A stretch of 64,000 bases of DNA from Pseudolysobacter antarcticus. Its GTDB lineage: Bacteria > Pseudomonadota > Gammaproteobacteria > Xanthomonadales > Rhodanobacteraceae. Positions 25,536 through 34,829 of this stretch are shown piece after piece. Under the pieces are notes generated by a model. That model had not been told where the DNA came from, did no database searches, and saw nothing but the letters and a program-made list of their open reading frames with translations. Numbering within the stretch: the stretch's first letter is position 1; every line of letters starts with the position of its first letter. The translations under genes and the position numbers were made by a program. The stretch covers positions 3,596,001 through 3,660,000 of the forward strand of contig NZ_CP035704.1 of the NCBI RefSeq assembly GCF_004168365.1, in the 5' to 3' direction.

Positions 25536-26563
25536 GCAACTTCTCCAACGGTGGTGTTTGCGAGGGCGCGGCGCAATACCGCGCCGATCTGGGATTGTTC
25601 TTTGAGGAACGCGTCGTGGCCGTACAACGAACTGATTTCGACCAGTTCGCACGGCGCCGCGATCAACGCGGCAAACTCGCGCAACTGCTCGACCGGCACC
25701 AATAAATCTTCGCGCACCGCGACCAGCGTGGTCGGCACAGCGATATCTTGCGGCGCGATGTTGTGTGCATCCAGCGACTCGCTCAGACGCGCAAAAGAAA
25801 TCGGATCGAAACGTTCGACAAACCGTTCGCCGTGATGACGCAGATACGCGAGCACGCCCTGCTCCGCCGGCTGCGCAGCAAAACGCTGCTCCAGTTCCTG
25901 CGGCGTGCGATAACTCAGCATCGCCAGCTGGCGTGCGAGTTTCAGCGCTTCGGTGGCATCACGCGCCTGCGTCACAATCGCACGCTGCAGGCTGCGAATC
26001 GCCAGACCAAACTGACTCGCGCGCTGGGCAGCGCTGATGATTACGGCGCGGATCAGCCGCGCCGGCCCGAGCAGGCGTGCGAGATGCTGAACGACGCAGC
26101 CGCCATATGACGCACCGACCGCAAGATGCACGCGGCGAATGCCGAGATGATTGAGCAGCGCGAGGATCGCATGCGCCTGATCGAGGGCATCGATGCGCGG
26201 AAAATCGGAATCGCCGCGCGCACCGGTCGAGGCATCGCAGCCGCCGAGCCAGTCGATACCGAGCAGCCGAAAACGACGCGTATCAAGCGCCTTGCCGACA
26301 CCGCATTGCGCCTGCCACCAACCTTGCGCACCGGCCGATTGGCTGTGTGCGGAAATGCCGCCGAGGACCAGCACTACCGGCGCTTGCGCGGGTCCAACGC
26401 TGGTCCACGCCAGACTTGCATCGCGCAATGATGAGCCGCTGTGCAGGTTGAACGGATTCGGCAACGCAAGAATTCCGTCCTGCGAAAAATCTTCGGCGTC
26501 GACGACCGAAGACAAACTGGGAATACATCGACTGGAGCTGGATCGACTAGAGCTGGCGGCCAT
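25532..26563 (-). CDS. metX: homoserine O-acyltransferase, MetX type
   Basis: This is an alpha/beta-hydrolase-fold enzyme of 343 residues that activates homoserine with an acyl group, the first committed step to methionine. The nucleophile elbow is GASYGGCV. The other triad members are the Asp in AVREDLLVP and the His in LYGHDAFLKE. Lysobacterales MetX enzymes are known to use succinyl-CoA despite the MetX fold, so succinyltransferase is the likelier activity; that is family knowledge, not seen here. The ATG at 26563 has GAGGA eight bases upstream. A SAM-I riboswitch precedes it, and metB overlaps its end. Confidence 0.9.
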   Translation of the reverse strand: MAASSSRSSSSRCIPSLSSVVDAEDFSQDGILALPNPFNLHSGSSLRDASLAWTSVGPAQAPVVLVLGGISAHSQSAGAQGWWQAQCGVGKALDTRRFRLLGIDWLGGCDASTGARGDSDFPRIDALDQAHAILALLNHLGIRRVHLAVGASYGGCVVQHLARLLGPARLIRAVIISAAQRASQFGLAIRSLQRAIVTQARDATEALKLARQLAMLSYRTPQELEQRFAAQPAEQGVLAYLRHHGERFVERFDPISFARLSESLDAHNIAPQDIAVPTTLVAVREDLLVPVEQLREFAALIAAPCELVEISSLYGHDAFLKEQSQIGAVLRRALANTTVGEVA

Positions 26564-26629
26564 CGGGCGTCCTCGCTGTTATCTGCAAACCCCGACAACA
26601 AGAGACCACGATCGATGCTGATCGCGCGC

Positions 26630-26734
26630 TCTCATCTTTCGGGGCAATAAAGCCTCGCAGGATTTGGCACCAGCCATATTAGTGGCGGTTGCCCCAGCTT
26701 CGTCGGGCCTGTCCCTCTGCTGGTCTGGATGAGA
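26630..26734 (-). promoter_or_regulatory. SAM-I (S-box) riboswitch
   Basis: On the minus strand the leader of metX contains the S-box core. P1 is formed by TCTCATC (26734-26728) and GATGAGA (26636-26630). AGAGGGACAGGCCCGACGAA, GGGGCAACC, GGTGCCAAATCCTGC and GAAAGATGAG occur in the right order. These are the conserved bases of the SAM-binding class RF00162. About 66 bases separate it from the metX start. A weak 7-bp hairpin (CGCGATC/GATCGTG) follows, but without a T tract, so control may be translational. Confidence 0.93.
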
Positions 26735-26742
26735 TTTTTTGC

Positions 26743-26771
26743 AGATTATCGCCAAAGACAATGGACGTCAA
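26743..26771 (-). promoter_or_regulatory. sigma-70 promoter of metX-metB
   Basis: On the minus strand TTGACG (26771-26766) and TAATCT (26748-26743) are separated by exactly 17 bases. Transcription would begin near 26736, right at the 5' end of the riboswitch. A perfect palindrome, AGACGT-TTTT-ACGTCT at 26771-26786, abuts the -35 and could be an operator. Confidence 0.75.
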
Positions 26772-27032
26772 GACGTTTTTACGTCTAGACGGCTAAATGA
26801 ATTTTTCGAGAGAAGATTTGGAACGACGAAATTAAGGCGCAAAACGTTTGTGGACTTGGTGTTTTCGCAGTTGTTCAATAACGCTGCAGAGCCTGCAGCG
26901 GCGTGGCGGCAGGCCAACGCGAGCGTGCATCAAGGAATTCCAGCAGGATCCTCGGCGCGATGTTCTTGCAGACGATGCCGGGCGTCAGGATATTCGCGAC
27001 ATCGCGAATATGCGCACGCAGGCCAAACAGGG

Positions 27033-27950
27033 TCACTCCACGGCGGCGGCAGGAGCTACCGCGACACGCGCCTTGCGCGACGTGCCGATGAAAATTCCGA
27101 GCAGGGATAACGTCAAACCGACCCAGTCGAATGCGACCGTGGGGCGTTGAAACAGCAGCACATCGAGCACGAACGAAAGACTCGGTTGCAACAGCAACAA
27201 CAGGCCGACCAGCGACGGCGGCAATTGCGGAATCGCACGCACCAGCAACAACCAACCGAGCACCTGCCCGACCAGACCAAGGCCGAGCAACGCGCTCCAG
27301 GATTGCGCGTCGGGTATCGAAAAACTCGCACCCTCGACGACGATGGTCAATGCCAGAATCAGCGCGCACAACAGCGACGTCACACACAACTGCTGCGCCG
27401 AATCGAGCACAACGCGGCCGTTCTGCACATAACGCGTGGCGAGCATGTAACCTGCGTAGGCGATGCCGGTGACGATGCCGAGAATCACACCGCGCCGATA
27501 ATCGCCGCTCGCATGCGACCAATCCAAACCGACCAGCAACCACAAGCCAAGCAGCGCGAGTCCGACGCCCGCGAGAAAACGCCAGCCGAGTCGCTCGTGA
27601 AAAAACCAGACGCCGGCTAGCGCCATCACGAACACCTGGAAATTGCCAAGCAACGTGGCGAGACCGGGGCCGACATCGTGAATACTACGATGCCAGATAA
27701 ACAGGTCGAGCGCGAACAAAAACGCGGGCAACAGCAGCCAGACCAGATCGCGTAATTGCAGGCGCCGCCAACGCCCGAATGAAAGCAGACCGAGCAGCAA
27801 CATGACACCGCCGAAAGCCATGCGATAAAAAGCCGACACGGTCGGCGCAACATGCGCGTAACGCACAAAAATACTGGTAGTGCTGATCAACGCGGCGCCG
27901 ACCAACATCGCGATGAACGCGCCGCGCGGTGTATCGATGGCTTTGAGCAT
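27033..27950 (-). CDS. EamA-family (DMT) transporter
   Basis: This is an inner-membrane transporter of about 305 residues with ten hydrophobic helices in two five-helix EamA repeats. The first repeat begins GAFIAMLVGAALISTTSIFV, and the second starts near GVILGIVTGIAYAGYMLATR. Each ends in a conserved loop-helix (GNFQVFVMALAGVWFFHERL; LLLLLQPSLSFVLDVLLFQ). Family members export amino acids, nucleotides or other metabolites, and the substrate is not deducible. The ATG at 27950 is preceded by TAGGCAC, in which the stop codon of the GST gene overlaps the ribosome site. The two genes are therefore almost certainly cotranscribed. The frame extends to 28007 without a better start. Confidence 0.85.
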   Translation of the reverse strand: MLKAIDTPRGAFIAMLVGAALISTTSIFVRYAHVAPTVSAFYRMAFGGVMLLLGLLSFGRWRRLQLRDLVWLLLPAFLFALDLFIWHRSIHDVGPGLATLLGNFQVFVMALAGVWFFHERLGWRFLAGVGLALLGLWLLVGLDWSHASGDYRRGVILGIVTGIAYAGYMLATRYVQNGRVVLDSAQQLCVTSLLCALILALTIVVEGASFSIPDAQSWSALLGLGLVGQVLGWLLLVRAIPQLPPSLVGLLLLLQPSLSFVLDVLLFQRPTVAFDWVGLTLSLLGIFIGTSRKARVAVAPAAAVE

Positions 27951-27954
27951 GTGC

Positions 27955-28614
27955 CTAGATGTTACGGCTGGAACGTGCCGGCGCCGCGACTTCTGCTGCG
28001 GCGTCATCGAACCAGCGCTTCATCGCGGGCAGCGACAGAATGGCGTTCATGTAATCGCGCTCGATCACGCCGACCTCGATGCCGTAACTGACGAAGCGCG
28101 CCACGACCGGCGCGAACATCGCATCGGCGATACAGAAATCGCCAAACAGAAATGCACCGCTCGCGCCAAAACGTTCGCGCGCATTACGCCACAACGCCGC
28201 GACTCGTTCGATATCACGCTGCGCACTGGCATCCGGCACCGCTTTGGTGCGCAGCCGGCAATTCATCGGCAACTGCGTGCGCAACGCAGCAAATCCCGAA
28301 TGCATTTCGGCACTGACGGCACGGGCGATGGCGCGCGCCGCGGCATCACGCGGCCAGCCGCGGCCGACCAGAAATGTTTCGTTGATATATTCGAGAATCG
28401 CCAGCGAATCCCACACCACAAGCTCGCCATGCAGCAATACCGGCACCCTTCCGCTCGGCGAATAACTCGGGATGCGGCGATGGAATTCCGGCGTATCCAG
28501 CGGCAGTCGCACTTCGTCGAACGTGATGCCGAAATGGCGCAATACCAGCCACGGCCGCAACGACCACGAGGAAAGATTCTTGTCGCCAATGACGAGAGAA
28601 AGTGTATCGGTCAT
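27955..28614 (-). CDS. glutathione S-transferase family protein
   Basis: The product of 219 residues has an N-terminal thioredoxin-like domain (1 to about 80). NLSSWSLRPWLVLRHFGITF there holds the active-site Ser region, and SGRVPVLLHGELVVWDSLAI is the glutathione-binding VPxL...S segment. An all-helical C-terminal domain follows. It is the maleylacetoacetate-isomerase-like/yfcF-like type of GST and is probably cytosolic, conjugating or reducing electrophiles. The ATG at 28614 gives the standard N-terminus, although the frame has an ATG five codons earlier. It is the first gene of a pair with the EamA transporter and lies about 110 bases downstream of nadB. Confidence 0.85.
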   Translation of the reverse strand: MTDTLSLVIGDKNLSSWSLRPWLVLRHFGITFDEVRLPLDTPEFHRRIPSYSPSGRVPVLLHGELVVWDSLAILEYINETFLVGRGWPRDAAARAIARAVSAEMHSGFAALRTQLPMNCRLRTKAVPDASAQRDIERVAALWRNARERFGASGAFLFGDFCIADAMFAPVVARFVSYGIEVGVIERDYMNAILSLPAMKRWFDDAAAEVAAPARSSRNI

Positions 28615-28725
28615 TACTCTGGATTCCATTCAGGTCGGCCGCGCGCGAATGAAACCGCAGCAAGACCCACAGCCTAGCAGAGCGCCTGTATTTTCGCTGG
28701 ATCGTATTGTCGGCGACGCGCGATT

Positions 28726-30228
28726 TCAGCCGTTGGCAGCTGTGTTTGCCGCGACCGCGTCGCGACGATAATGTGCGCCAATGCTGTCGCGCCGCGCGAG
28801 TGCGGCATCGACGATACTCTGCGCCACGCGGATGCGATCCACATCCTGCCCATCTTCGGCACAATCGTGCCGCAGTGCCGCGAGTTGCTCACGCGCTGAA
28901 AACAGACCCTGCGCATCACGTACCAGCCCGGCATTTCGCCAGAGGATATCGCCGATTTTCTGCACAAGATCGAGTGTCGGTGGCTCGATATTACGCGCCG
29001 CAAATTCCGCAACATGTGATGTCGTTGATGAATTAATACGCGCCAGATAGCCACCCAGCTCGCGCCCAAACACGAGACCTTCGAGCAGCGAATTACTTGC
29101 GAGACGATTCGCCCCATGCACGCCACTGCAGGCACACTCGCCGACCGCATAGATCCCCGGGATCGGGGTTTCGGCATGCTCATCGACACGAATGCCGCCC
29201 ATCAGATAATGCTCGGCTGGCACCACCGGAATCGGTTGCTCGCGCGGATCGATGCCACGCGCCTGGCACGCCGCAAACACGGTCGGAAAACGCTGCGGAA
29301 ATGTCGCGCCCACAGCCTTGCGTGCATCCAGAAAAACCTGGCCGCCGCGCTCCAGTTCGGCCCATACCGCACGCGCGACGACATCGCGTGGCGCGAGCTC
29401 GGCAGCGGGCGAATGCGCGAGCAAAAAACGTCGGCCAGTATCGTTTATCAAGGTGGCGCCAGCGCCGCGCAGCGCCTCGGTGAGCAATGGCAATTGTCCG
29501 CTGTGACCCGATCGCGGCGCGAGCGCGGTTGGGTGGAATTGCACAAATTCCATATCACTCAAAACTGCGCCGGCGCGCAGCGCCAGGGCGATGCCGGAGC
29601 CGTCGGCGGCCGATGGATTGGTGGTGTAGCGATACAAGGCGCCGATGCCGCCAGTCGCCAGCACGACAGCGGACGTGGCGACGGCAAAATTACCTTGCGC
29701 ACGTTGTATTGCGACCCCGCTTACGCGCCCATTTGTTGTCAACAAATCGGTGGCTTGCGCTTGCTCGAGCACGGTGATGTGTGCGGCTTCGCGCACCGCT
29801 TGCGCAAGCGCGCGCATGATCTCGGCACCGCTGGCATCGCCGCCAGCGTGCACGATGCGCGCGCGCGAATGCGCGGCTTCGCGACCGAGCACAAAACGTT
29901 TTTCATGGCGCGTATTTTCCCGCGTATCGAAACGTGCGCCCATTGCCGCGAGCCAGCGCACGGTCTGCGGCGCGACGCTGGTCAGGCGACCGACGGCGCC
30001 GCGGTCATTCAAATATTGCCCAGCAACAAGTGTGTCGTGCGCATGCAATTGCGGCGTATCGTCGTCGCCGAGCGCCGCGGCAATTCCGCCCTGCGCCCAG
30101 CAGCTGGAACCATCGAGCGCAAACGCGCCGCGCGTGATCAGCGCGACACGTTTCGGCGCGGCGGCGAGTGCCGTCGTGAGGCCGGCGATACCCGAGCCGA
30201 TCACGACGATATCGAACTGATCGTTCAC
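28726..30228 (-). CDS. nadB: L-aspartate oxidase
   Basis: This is an FAD enzyme of 500 residues that oxidises L-aspartate to iminoaspartate, the first step of de novo NAD synthesis. The dinucleotide-binding motif [18 protein letters not shown] is at the N-terminus, followed by the characteristic [13 protein letters not shown]. In the middle are the active-site segment [11 protein letters not shown] and [12 protein letters not shown], and [17 protein letters not shown] forms the FAD-binding end. A helical C-terminal region ([13 protein letters not shown]) closes it, as is normal. Its start overlaps the nadA stop by four bases, so the product can pass directly to NadA from the same operon. Confidence 0.95.
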   Translation of the reverse strand: MNDQFDIVVIGSGIAGLTTALAAAPKRVALITRGAFALDGSSCWAQGGIAAALGDDDTPQLHAHDTLVAGQYLNDRGAVGRLTSVAPQTVRWLAAMGARFDTRENTRHEKRFVLGREAAHSRARIVHAGGDASGAEIMRALAQAVREAAHITVLEQAQATDLLTTNGRVSGVAIQRAQGNFAVATSAVVLATGGIGALYRYTTNPSAADGSGIALALRAGAVLSDMEFVQFHPTALAPRSGHSGQLPLLTEALRGAGATLINDTGRRFLLAHSPAAELAPRDVVARAVWAELERGGQVFLDARKAVGATFPQRFPTVFAACQARGIDPREQPIPVVPAEHYLMGGIRVDEHAETPIPGIYAVGECACSGVHGANRLASNSLLEGLVFGRELGGYLARINSSTTSHVAEFAARNIEPPTLDLVQKIGDILWRNAGLVRDAQGLFSAREQLAALRHDCAEDGQDVDRIRVAQSIVDAALARRDSIGAHYRRDAVAANTAANG

Positions 30229-31316
30229 ACCTTGATCTTCGGCAATGCGCTGGCGGATGACAGCGACAGCATGTTTTCCACAGCACGCCGTGCGCGCTCG
30301 GCGATGGCCGGATCGACCGTGACCTCATGGCGCATATGCAGCAGCGTTTCGTAGATTTTCGGCAAGGTGATTCGTTTCATGTGCGGACACAGATTGCATG
30401 GCCGCGTAAATTCGATATCGGGAAATTCGACCGCGACGTTGTCACTCATCGAGCACTCGGTAATCATCACCACACGACGCGGACGTTGCTTGTCGAGATG
30501 CGCCACCATCGCCGCAGTCGAGCCGACAAAATCCGCTTCAGCAAGCACGTCCGGCGGACATTCGGGATGCGCCAGAATATGGATATCGCCATCGACATGG
30601 TTGCTGCGCTGCGTACGGTAGTCGCGCAATTCGGCGCCGCTAAAACGTTCATGCACTTCGCAACTGCCGGCCCACAGGATCAGCTCGACACCGGTTTTCG
30701 ACGCGACGTATTTGCCGAGATATTGATCGGGAATAAAAATCACGCGATCCACGCCCAGCGATTCCACCACCTGCACCGCGTTGCCCGAGGTGCAGCAGAT
30801 ATCCGTCTCGGCCTTGACGTCGGCGGAAGTATTCACATACGTCACCACCGGCACGCCCGGATAACGCTGCTTGAGCAGCCGCACATCGGCTGCCGTAATC
30901 GAGCTGGCGAGCGAACAACCCGCGTGCAAATCGGGAATCAGCACGGTTTTTTCCGGACTCAGAATCTTCGACGTCTCGGCCATGAAATGCACGCCGGCCT
31001 GGACGATGACAGCGGCATCGGCGCGCGCGGCGTATTGCGCGAGTGCGAGCGAGTCGCCCGTGAAATCGGCAACGGTGTGGAAGATCTCGGGCGTCTGATA
31101 ATTGTGCGCAAGAATCACCGCGCCACGTTCGCGCTTGAGCCGGTTGATCGCGTCGATATACGGCAGATGCGCGGCCCATTCTATGGCCGGAATCACCGCC
31201 TGCACGCGTTGGTACAGCGGCGCGTAATACTCATGCAGGGCCTGCGAATAGGGTGCGAGCGCGGGAATGTTCGCGGACGGATTTTTACGCGGAGCACTAA
31301 CGGAAAATGCGGACAT
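30225..31316 (-). CDS. nadA: quinolinate synthase
   Basis: This is a 4Fe-4S enzyme of 363 residues condensing iminoaspartate with dihydroxyacetone phosphate to quinolinate. The three cluster cysteines are seen in [10 protein letters not shown], in the segment SCEVHERF (with [15 protein letters not shown] nearby) and in [11 protein letters not shown]. Motifs [11 protein letters not shown] and [13 protein letters not shown] are typical. The ATG at 31316 has AAGGG six bases upstream and replaces the longer frame from 31343. It heads the nadA-nadB operon. The promoter carries two tandem palindromes (31326-31367) that look like repressor sites. nadC is not in the window. Confidence 0.95.
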   Translation of the reverse strand: MSAFSVSAPRKNPSANIPALAPYSQALHEYYAPLYQRVQAVIPAIEWAAHLPYIDAINRLKRERGAVILAHNYQTPEIFHTVADFTGDSLALAQYAARADAAVIVQAGVHFMAETSKILSPEKTVLIPDLHAGCSLASSITAADVRLLKQRYPGVPVVTYVNTSADVKAETDICCTSGNAVQVVESLGVDRVIFIPDQYLGKYVASKTGVELILWAGSCEVHERFSGAELRDYRTQRSNHVDGDIHILAHPECPPDVLAEADFVGSTAAMVAHLDKQRPRRVVMITECSMSDNVAVEFPDIEFTRPCNLCPHMKRITLPKIYETLLHMRHEVTVDPAIAERARRAVENMLSLSSASALPKIKV

Positions 31317-31325
31317 CGATACCCT

Positions 31326-31378
31326 TATGCTTAGATTGAGCACAACAATATGCTACATCTGAGCATAAGCTCGGTCAA
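31326..31378 (-). promoter_or_regulatory. nadA promoter with two tandem palindromic operators
   Basis: On the minus strand TTGACC (31378-31373) and TAGCAT (31355-31350) are 17 bases apart. Two 19-base elements of the form TATGCT-N5-TGAGCA-(T/C)A (plus-strand reading) lie at 31349-31367 and 31326-31344, 23 bases apart. The first covers the -10, the second the start of the transcript. Such placement is typical for repression. Confidence 0.65.
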
Positions 31379-31409
31379 ACACCACGCCAATCGTTCGCGG
31401 CAAATGTAT

Positions 31410-31676
31410 TTAGGCAGGCTGCGGCATGCCGTCGAAATCCTCGTCGAGCGATCCTCGCGCTTCGCTCAACGCCGCATCAACCGCGCGCACCACCGGCTCG
31501 GCCAATTCGATATCATGTTCGCCGATCATCACGTTGACCAGATCGGCCACCGGCAATTCACCCATCGCGCCGGTCAGGTGATAACCGCTCACGAATGCCG
31601 GGATGCCGGCGTCTTCCAGCGCGTTTTTGACCAGATGCGCATCGATGATATTTTCGGCTCGATAAACAATTTTCAA
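31410..31676 (-). CDS. DUF2007 domain protein (putative signal-transducing protein)
   Basis: This is a small protein of 88 residues. The translation from a TTG at 31676 is MKIVYRAENIIDAHLVKNAL, then EDAGIPAFVSG, and this is the complete DUF2007 domain, which folds like a GlnB-type ferredoxin domain. The residues upstream in the same open frame (to 31802) are not part of the family. GGGAG lies six bases before the TTG, so I take TTG as the start. The C-terminal tail is acidic (SLDEDFDGMPQPA). The function of the family is unknown. It is divergent from the acyltransferase gene. Confidence 0.75.
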   Translation of the reverse strand: MKIVYRAENIIDAHLVKNALEDAGIPAFVSGYHLTGAMGELPVADLVNVMIGEHDIELAEPVVRAVDAALSEARGSLDEDFDGMPQPA

Positions 31677-31801
31677 AATGAGCTCCCAGGCAAAACGCGA
31701 TGCCGGCTTGGCATGCGCAAACGCGAACTTGATGAGGTTACCGAATTGTCCCACATGATTACTCAAGCCGCAGATGCGTCGTTGCGCACGACGGAAAAAC
31801 A

Positions 31802-32968
31802 TTGACTGCTGCCGCGAAACTTTCCGAGTTGCCTGCGCTCACCGGTATTCGCGGTTTCGCCGCGCTTTGGGTATTGCTGTTTCATGCGTGGGGTTTGGCT
31901 GGAGCGCCGCATTTGCTGGCTGATTTTGGCGTATTCTCATTCGGCGTGAGTTATTTCTTCACCATGGGCTGGGCCGGCGTGGATATTTTTTTCACGCTGT
32001 CGGCATTCCTACTGGTACTGCCATTTGCTGCCTGGCAGTTGGGTGCGCGCACAAAACCACTTCTGCGCGAGTATTTCTGGCGTCGTGTGTTGCGCATTTT
32101 TCCTGCCTACTATGCACAGCTTTTTGTCCTGATCGCGCTGGCATTTTTCTTCCAAATCGGCGCGATGCCCCAGCTGGGACAATTTTTTGCGCATCTGGTG
32201 TTGTGGCTCAATATGGATTGGTATTGGGTGCCGCCGATGAACGGCGTGTGGTGGACTCTGCCGATCGAATGCGCGTTTTATCTCGGCCTGCCGCTGCTCG
32301 TTTATGCGTTGCGCCCATACCGCTGGCCCTGGCTGCTGTGCGCGGCGCTGATTTGCGCGATCAGCTATCGCGCCATCGCTTTTCAGTTGGTGTCGATGGA
32401 TGCACGCGCACTCGTGCTGGAACATCTCGCTGCGCGCATCGATCAATTTGTGATCGGCATGCTGGCCGGTTATGCGTTTGTGGCAGCTCGGCTGCGCGGC
32501 AAAATATCAAGCGCGTCTGTATTGAATGCACTCTTCCTGCTCGCTTTGGCCGGTATCGTGGCGCTGCGATTATGGCTGCGCGTTGGGCTCTCGGCCTACT
32601 GGAACGGCGAGCCGATATTCTGGCTCTGGCATAGTTTCGCCAGCGTTTTTATTGCAATGGGGCTTTATGCTGCTGCCCACGCTGCCACCGTTTCCAGCGC
32701 CTTGTTCGCGAATCGCTTATTGCGTTTTCTCGGCGAAATCAGCTTCGGCGTGTATCTCTGGCATTTTCTGATCCTGAGCTGGCTGGCCCCTTGGTTCGGC
32801 ATTATCGAATCGCCCGACCTGCGATTGCTCGCGCTGCTCGCCTCGGCCATTCCGTTGACCGTTGTCGCAGCGTGGCTGTCATACATGCTGATCGAACGCC
32901 CATTCCTGCGTATCGCACGCAAACAGACACGGCATCCGGCACAGGCAACGGGAGTTCCATCGGCCTGA
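31802..32968 (+). CDS. acyltransferase 3 family membrane protein
   Basis: This is an integral membrane enzyme of 388 residues. The N-terminal ALTGIRGFAALWVLLFHAWG carries the family's R-G-x-A-x-x-x-V-x-x-x-H motif with the catalytic-type histidine. DIFFTLSAFLL and FWRRVLRIFPAYY (RxxRxxP) follow. About ten hydrophobic helices span the rest, and the C-terminus is a short basic tail. Such proteins move acyl groups (often acetyl) onto exopolysaccharide, O-antigen or other surface glycans. The start appears to be TTG at 31802, and no strong ribosome site is seen. No glycan cluster adjoins it, so the acceptor is unknown. Confidence 0.85.
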   Translation: MTAAAKLSELPALTGIRGFAALWVLLFHAWGLAGAPHLLADFGVFSFGVSYFFTMGWAGVDIFFTLSAFLLVLPFAAWQLGARTKPLLREYFWRRVLRIFPAYYAQLFVLIALAFFFQIGAMPQLGQFFAHLVLWLNMDWYWVPPMNGVWWTLPIECAFYLGLPLLVYALRPYRWPWLLCAALICAISYRAIAFQLVSMDARALVLEHLAARIDQFVIGMLAGYAFVAARLRGKISSASVLNALFLLALAGIVALRLWLRVGLSAYWNGEPIFWLWHSFASVFIAMGLYAAAHAATVSSALFANRLLRFLGEISFGVYLWHFLILSWLAPWFGIIESPDLRLLALLASAIPLTVVAAWLSYMLIERPFLRIARKQTRHPAQATGVPSA

Positions 32969-33091
32969 GGATTATCGGCCACAACACGCGCCGCTTCGCC
33001 TAAGCGCCATGTCCCGGTAAACTGGCGGGCTAGACGCCTGTCAGCAGCATTGCTGCGCACGGCAAACCCTGCAAGTCCGCATCGGAATCCC

Positions 33092-34822
33092 ATGAACGAC
33101 GAAATACCGATCAGCAATAATTTCATTCGTCAGCAGGTGCTCGACGATCGCGCGAGCGGCAAACACGACGGCCGCGTGGTGACACGTTTTCCGCCCGAGC
33201 CGAACGGCTATCTGCATCTGGGCCACGCCAAATCCATCTGCCTGAATTTCGGTATTGCCGGCGAGTTTGCGGGCCGCTGCAACCTGCGTTTCGACGATAC
33301 CAATCCGGCCAAGGAAGATCTCGAATACGTCGAGTCGATCAAGCACGATGTGCAGTGGCTCGGTTTCGCATGGAGCGAGTTGCGTCACGCCTCGGACTAT
33401 TTTGCGGTGTTTCATCTGTGTGCGCTGAAGCTCATCAAACACGGCACGGCGTATGTCGATTCGCTCAGCGCGGAAGAAATTCGCGAGCACCGCGGCAGCT
33501 TGACGCAGGCCGGCAAAGATAGTCCCTATCGTTCGCGCAGCGTCGCCGAAAATCTCGATCTGTTCGAGCGCATGCGCGCCGGTGAATTCGCCGATGGCGC
33601 GCATATCCTGCGCGCAAAAATCGACATGGCCGCACCGAATATCAACTTGCGTGATCCGGCCTTGTATCGCATCCGCAAAGTCACACATCAGAACACCGGC
33701 GACTTGTGGTGCATCTATCCGATGTACGATTTTGCGCATGTGATTTCGGATGCGGTGGAAGGCATCACGCATTCGCTTTGCACGCTCGAGTTTGAGGACC
33801 ACCGCCCGCTGTACGACTGGTGCCTGGATCAGCTCGATCTCGGTAACGATGCCGAACTCACTGCGCCATTGCGCGCGTCCGGACTGACGGTGAATGTATC
33901 GCGTCCGCAGCAGATCGAGTTCGCGCGCGGCAACCTCGACTACACCGTGATGAGCAAACGCAAGTTGCTGGCGTTGGTGCAGGATGGACTGGTCGATGGC
34001 TGGGACGATCCGCGCATGCCGACCATTTCCGGCCTGCGTCGACGCGGGTTTCCCGCCGCGGCAATCCGCACGTTCTGGCAACGCGCCGGCGTGACCAAAC
34101 AGACGTCGGTGATCGAATACAGCGTGCTCGAAAACTGCGTGCGCGAAGATCTCGATGCCAACGCGCCACGTCGCCTCGCGGTGCTCGATCCGCTGCGGCT
34201 GGTGCTGACCAATCTGGCCGAAACGCATGAAGAATCGCTGACGTTTTCGAACCACCCGAAGAACGAAAATTTCGGCGCGCGCAGCGTTCCGTTTGCGCGC
34301 GAGTTGTGGATCGAGCGCGAGGATTTCATGGAAGTGCCGATCAAGGGTTTTCATCGCTTGGCACCCGGCAGCGAAGTGCGCCTGCGCGGCATCGGCATCG
34401 TGCGTTGTGATGAAGTGATCAAGTCCGACGACGGCAGCATCGCCGCGCTGCATTGCACGCTCGATCTCGATACGCGTCACGGCATGCCGGGGGCGGATCG
34501 CAAGGTCAAGGGCACGATCCACTGGGTCAGCGCGAGGCACGCAGTGGCAGCGGAGATTCGTTTGTACGATCGACTGTTCGATGTGCCGAATCCGGATAAC
34601 GACGACGATGGCAAAACCTATCGCGATCACCTGAATCCGAACTCACGGCGCATCGTCTCAGGCTGGGTCGAACCGTCGCTGGCTGACATCGCCGCGGAAT
34701 CCAGCGTACAGTTCGAACGCTTGGGTTATTTCGTGCGCGACGCGGATAGCCGCCCCGGCAAACTGGTGTTGAATCGCAGCGTGACCTTGCGCGATTCCTG
34801 GAGCAAGCCCGCAGCCAAGTGA
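33092..34822 (+). CDS. glnS: glutamine--tRNA ligase
   Basis: This is a class I aminoacyl-tRNA synthetase of 576 residues. The HIGH-type motif is in [16 protein letters not shown] (about 37-52), the KMSKS-type motif in [12 protein letters not shown], and the GlnRS-specific [17 protein letters not shown] follows the first. The anticodon-binding beta-barrels fill the C-terminal half, ending [11 protein letters not shown]. The ATG at 33092 with GGA nearby gives the standard N-terminus, although the frame begins at 33050. The small lipoprotein gene starts eight bases after its stop and is probably in the same transcript. Confidence 0.95.
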   Translation: MNDEIPISNNFIRQQVLDDRASGKHDGRVVTRFPPEPNGYLHLGHAKSICLNFGIAGEFAGRCNLRFDDTNPAKEDLEYVESIKHDVQWLGFAWSELRHASDYFAVFHLCALKLIKHGTAYVDSLSAEEIREHRGSLTQAGKDSPYRSRSVAENLDLFERMRAGEFADGAHILRAKIDMAAPNINLRDPALYRIRKVTHQNTGDLWCIYPMYDFAHVISDAVEGITHSLCTLEFEDHRPLYDWCLDQLDLGNDAELTAPLRASGLTVNVSRPQQIEFARGNLDYTVMSKRKLLALVQDGLVDGWDDPRMPTISGLRRRGFPAAAIRTFWQRAGVTKQTSVIEYSVLENCVREDLDANAPRRLAVLDPLRLVLTNLAETHEESLTFSNHPKNENFGARSVPFARELWIEREDFMEVPIKGFHRLAPGSEVRLRGIGIVRCDEVIKSDDGSIAALHCTLDLDTRHGMPGADRKVKGTIHWVSARHAVAAEIRLYDRLFDVPNPDNDDDGKTYRDHLNPNSRRIVSGWVEPSLADIAAESSVQFERLGYFVRDADSRPGKLVLNRSVTLRDSWSKPAAK

Positions 34823-34829
34823 GGCAAGT

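Noticed and set aside
26739-27110. 123-codon plus-strand frame over the metX promoter and EamA end
   Set aside because: It lies across a promoter and an antisense coding region and has no family resemblance.
33041-34630. 529-codon minus-strand open frame opposite glnS
   Set aside because: The plus strand encodes a complete glutaminyl-tRNA synthetase. Long antisense frames are expected in GC-rich genes, and the translation resembles no family.
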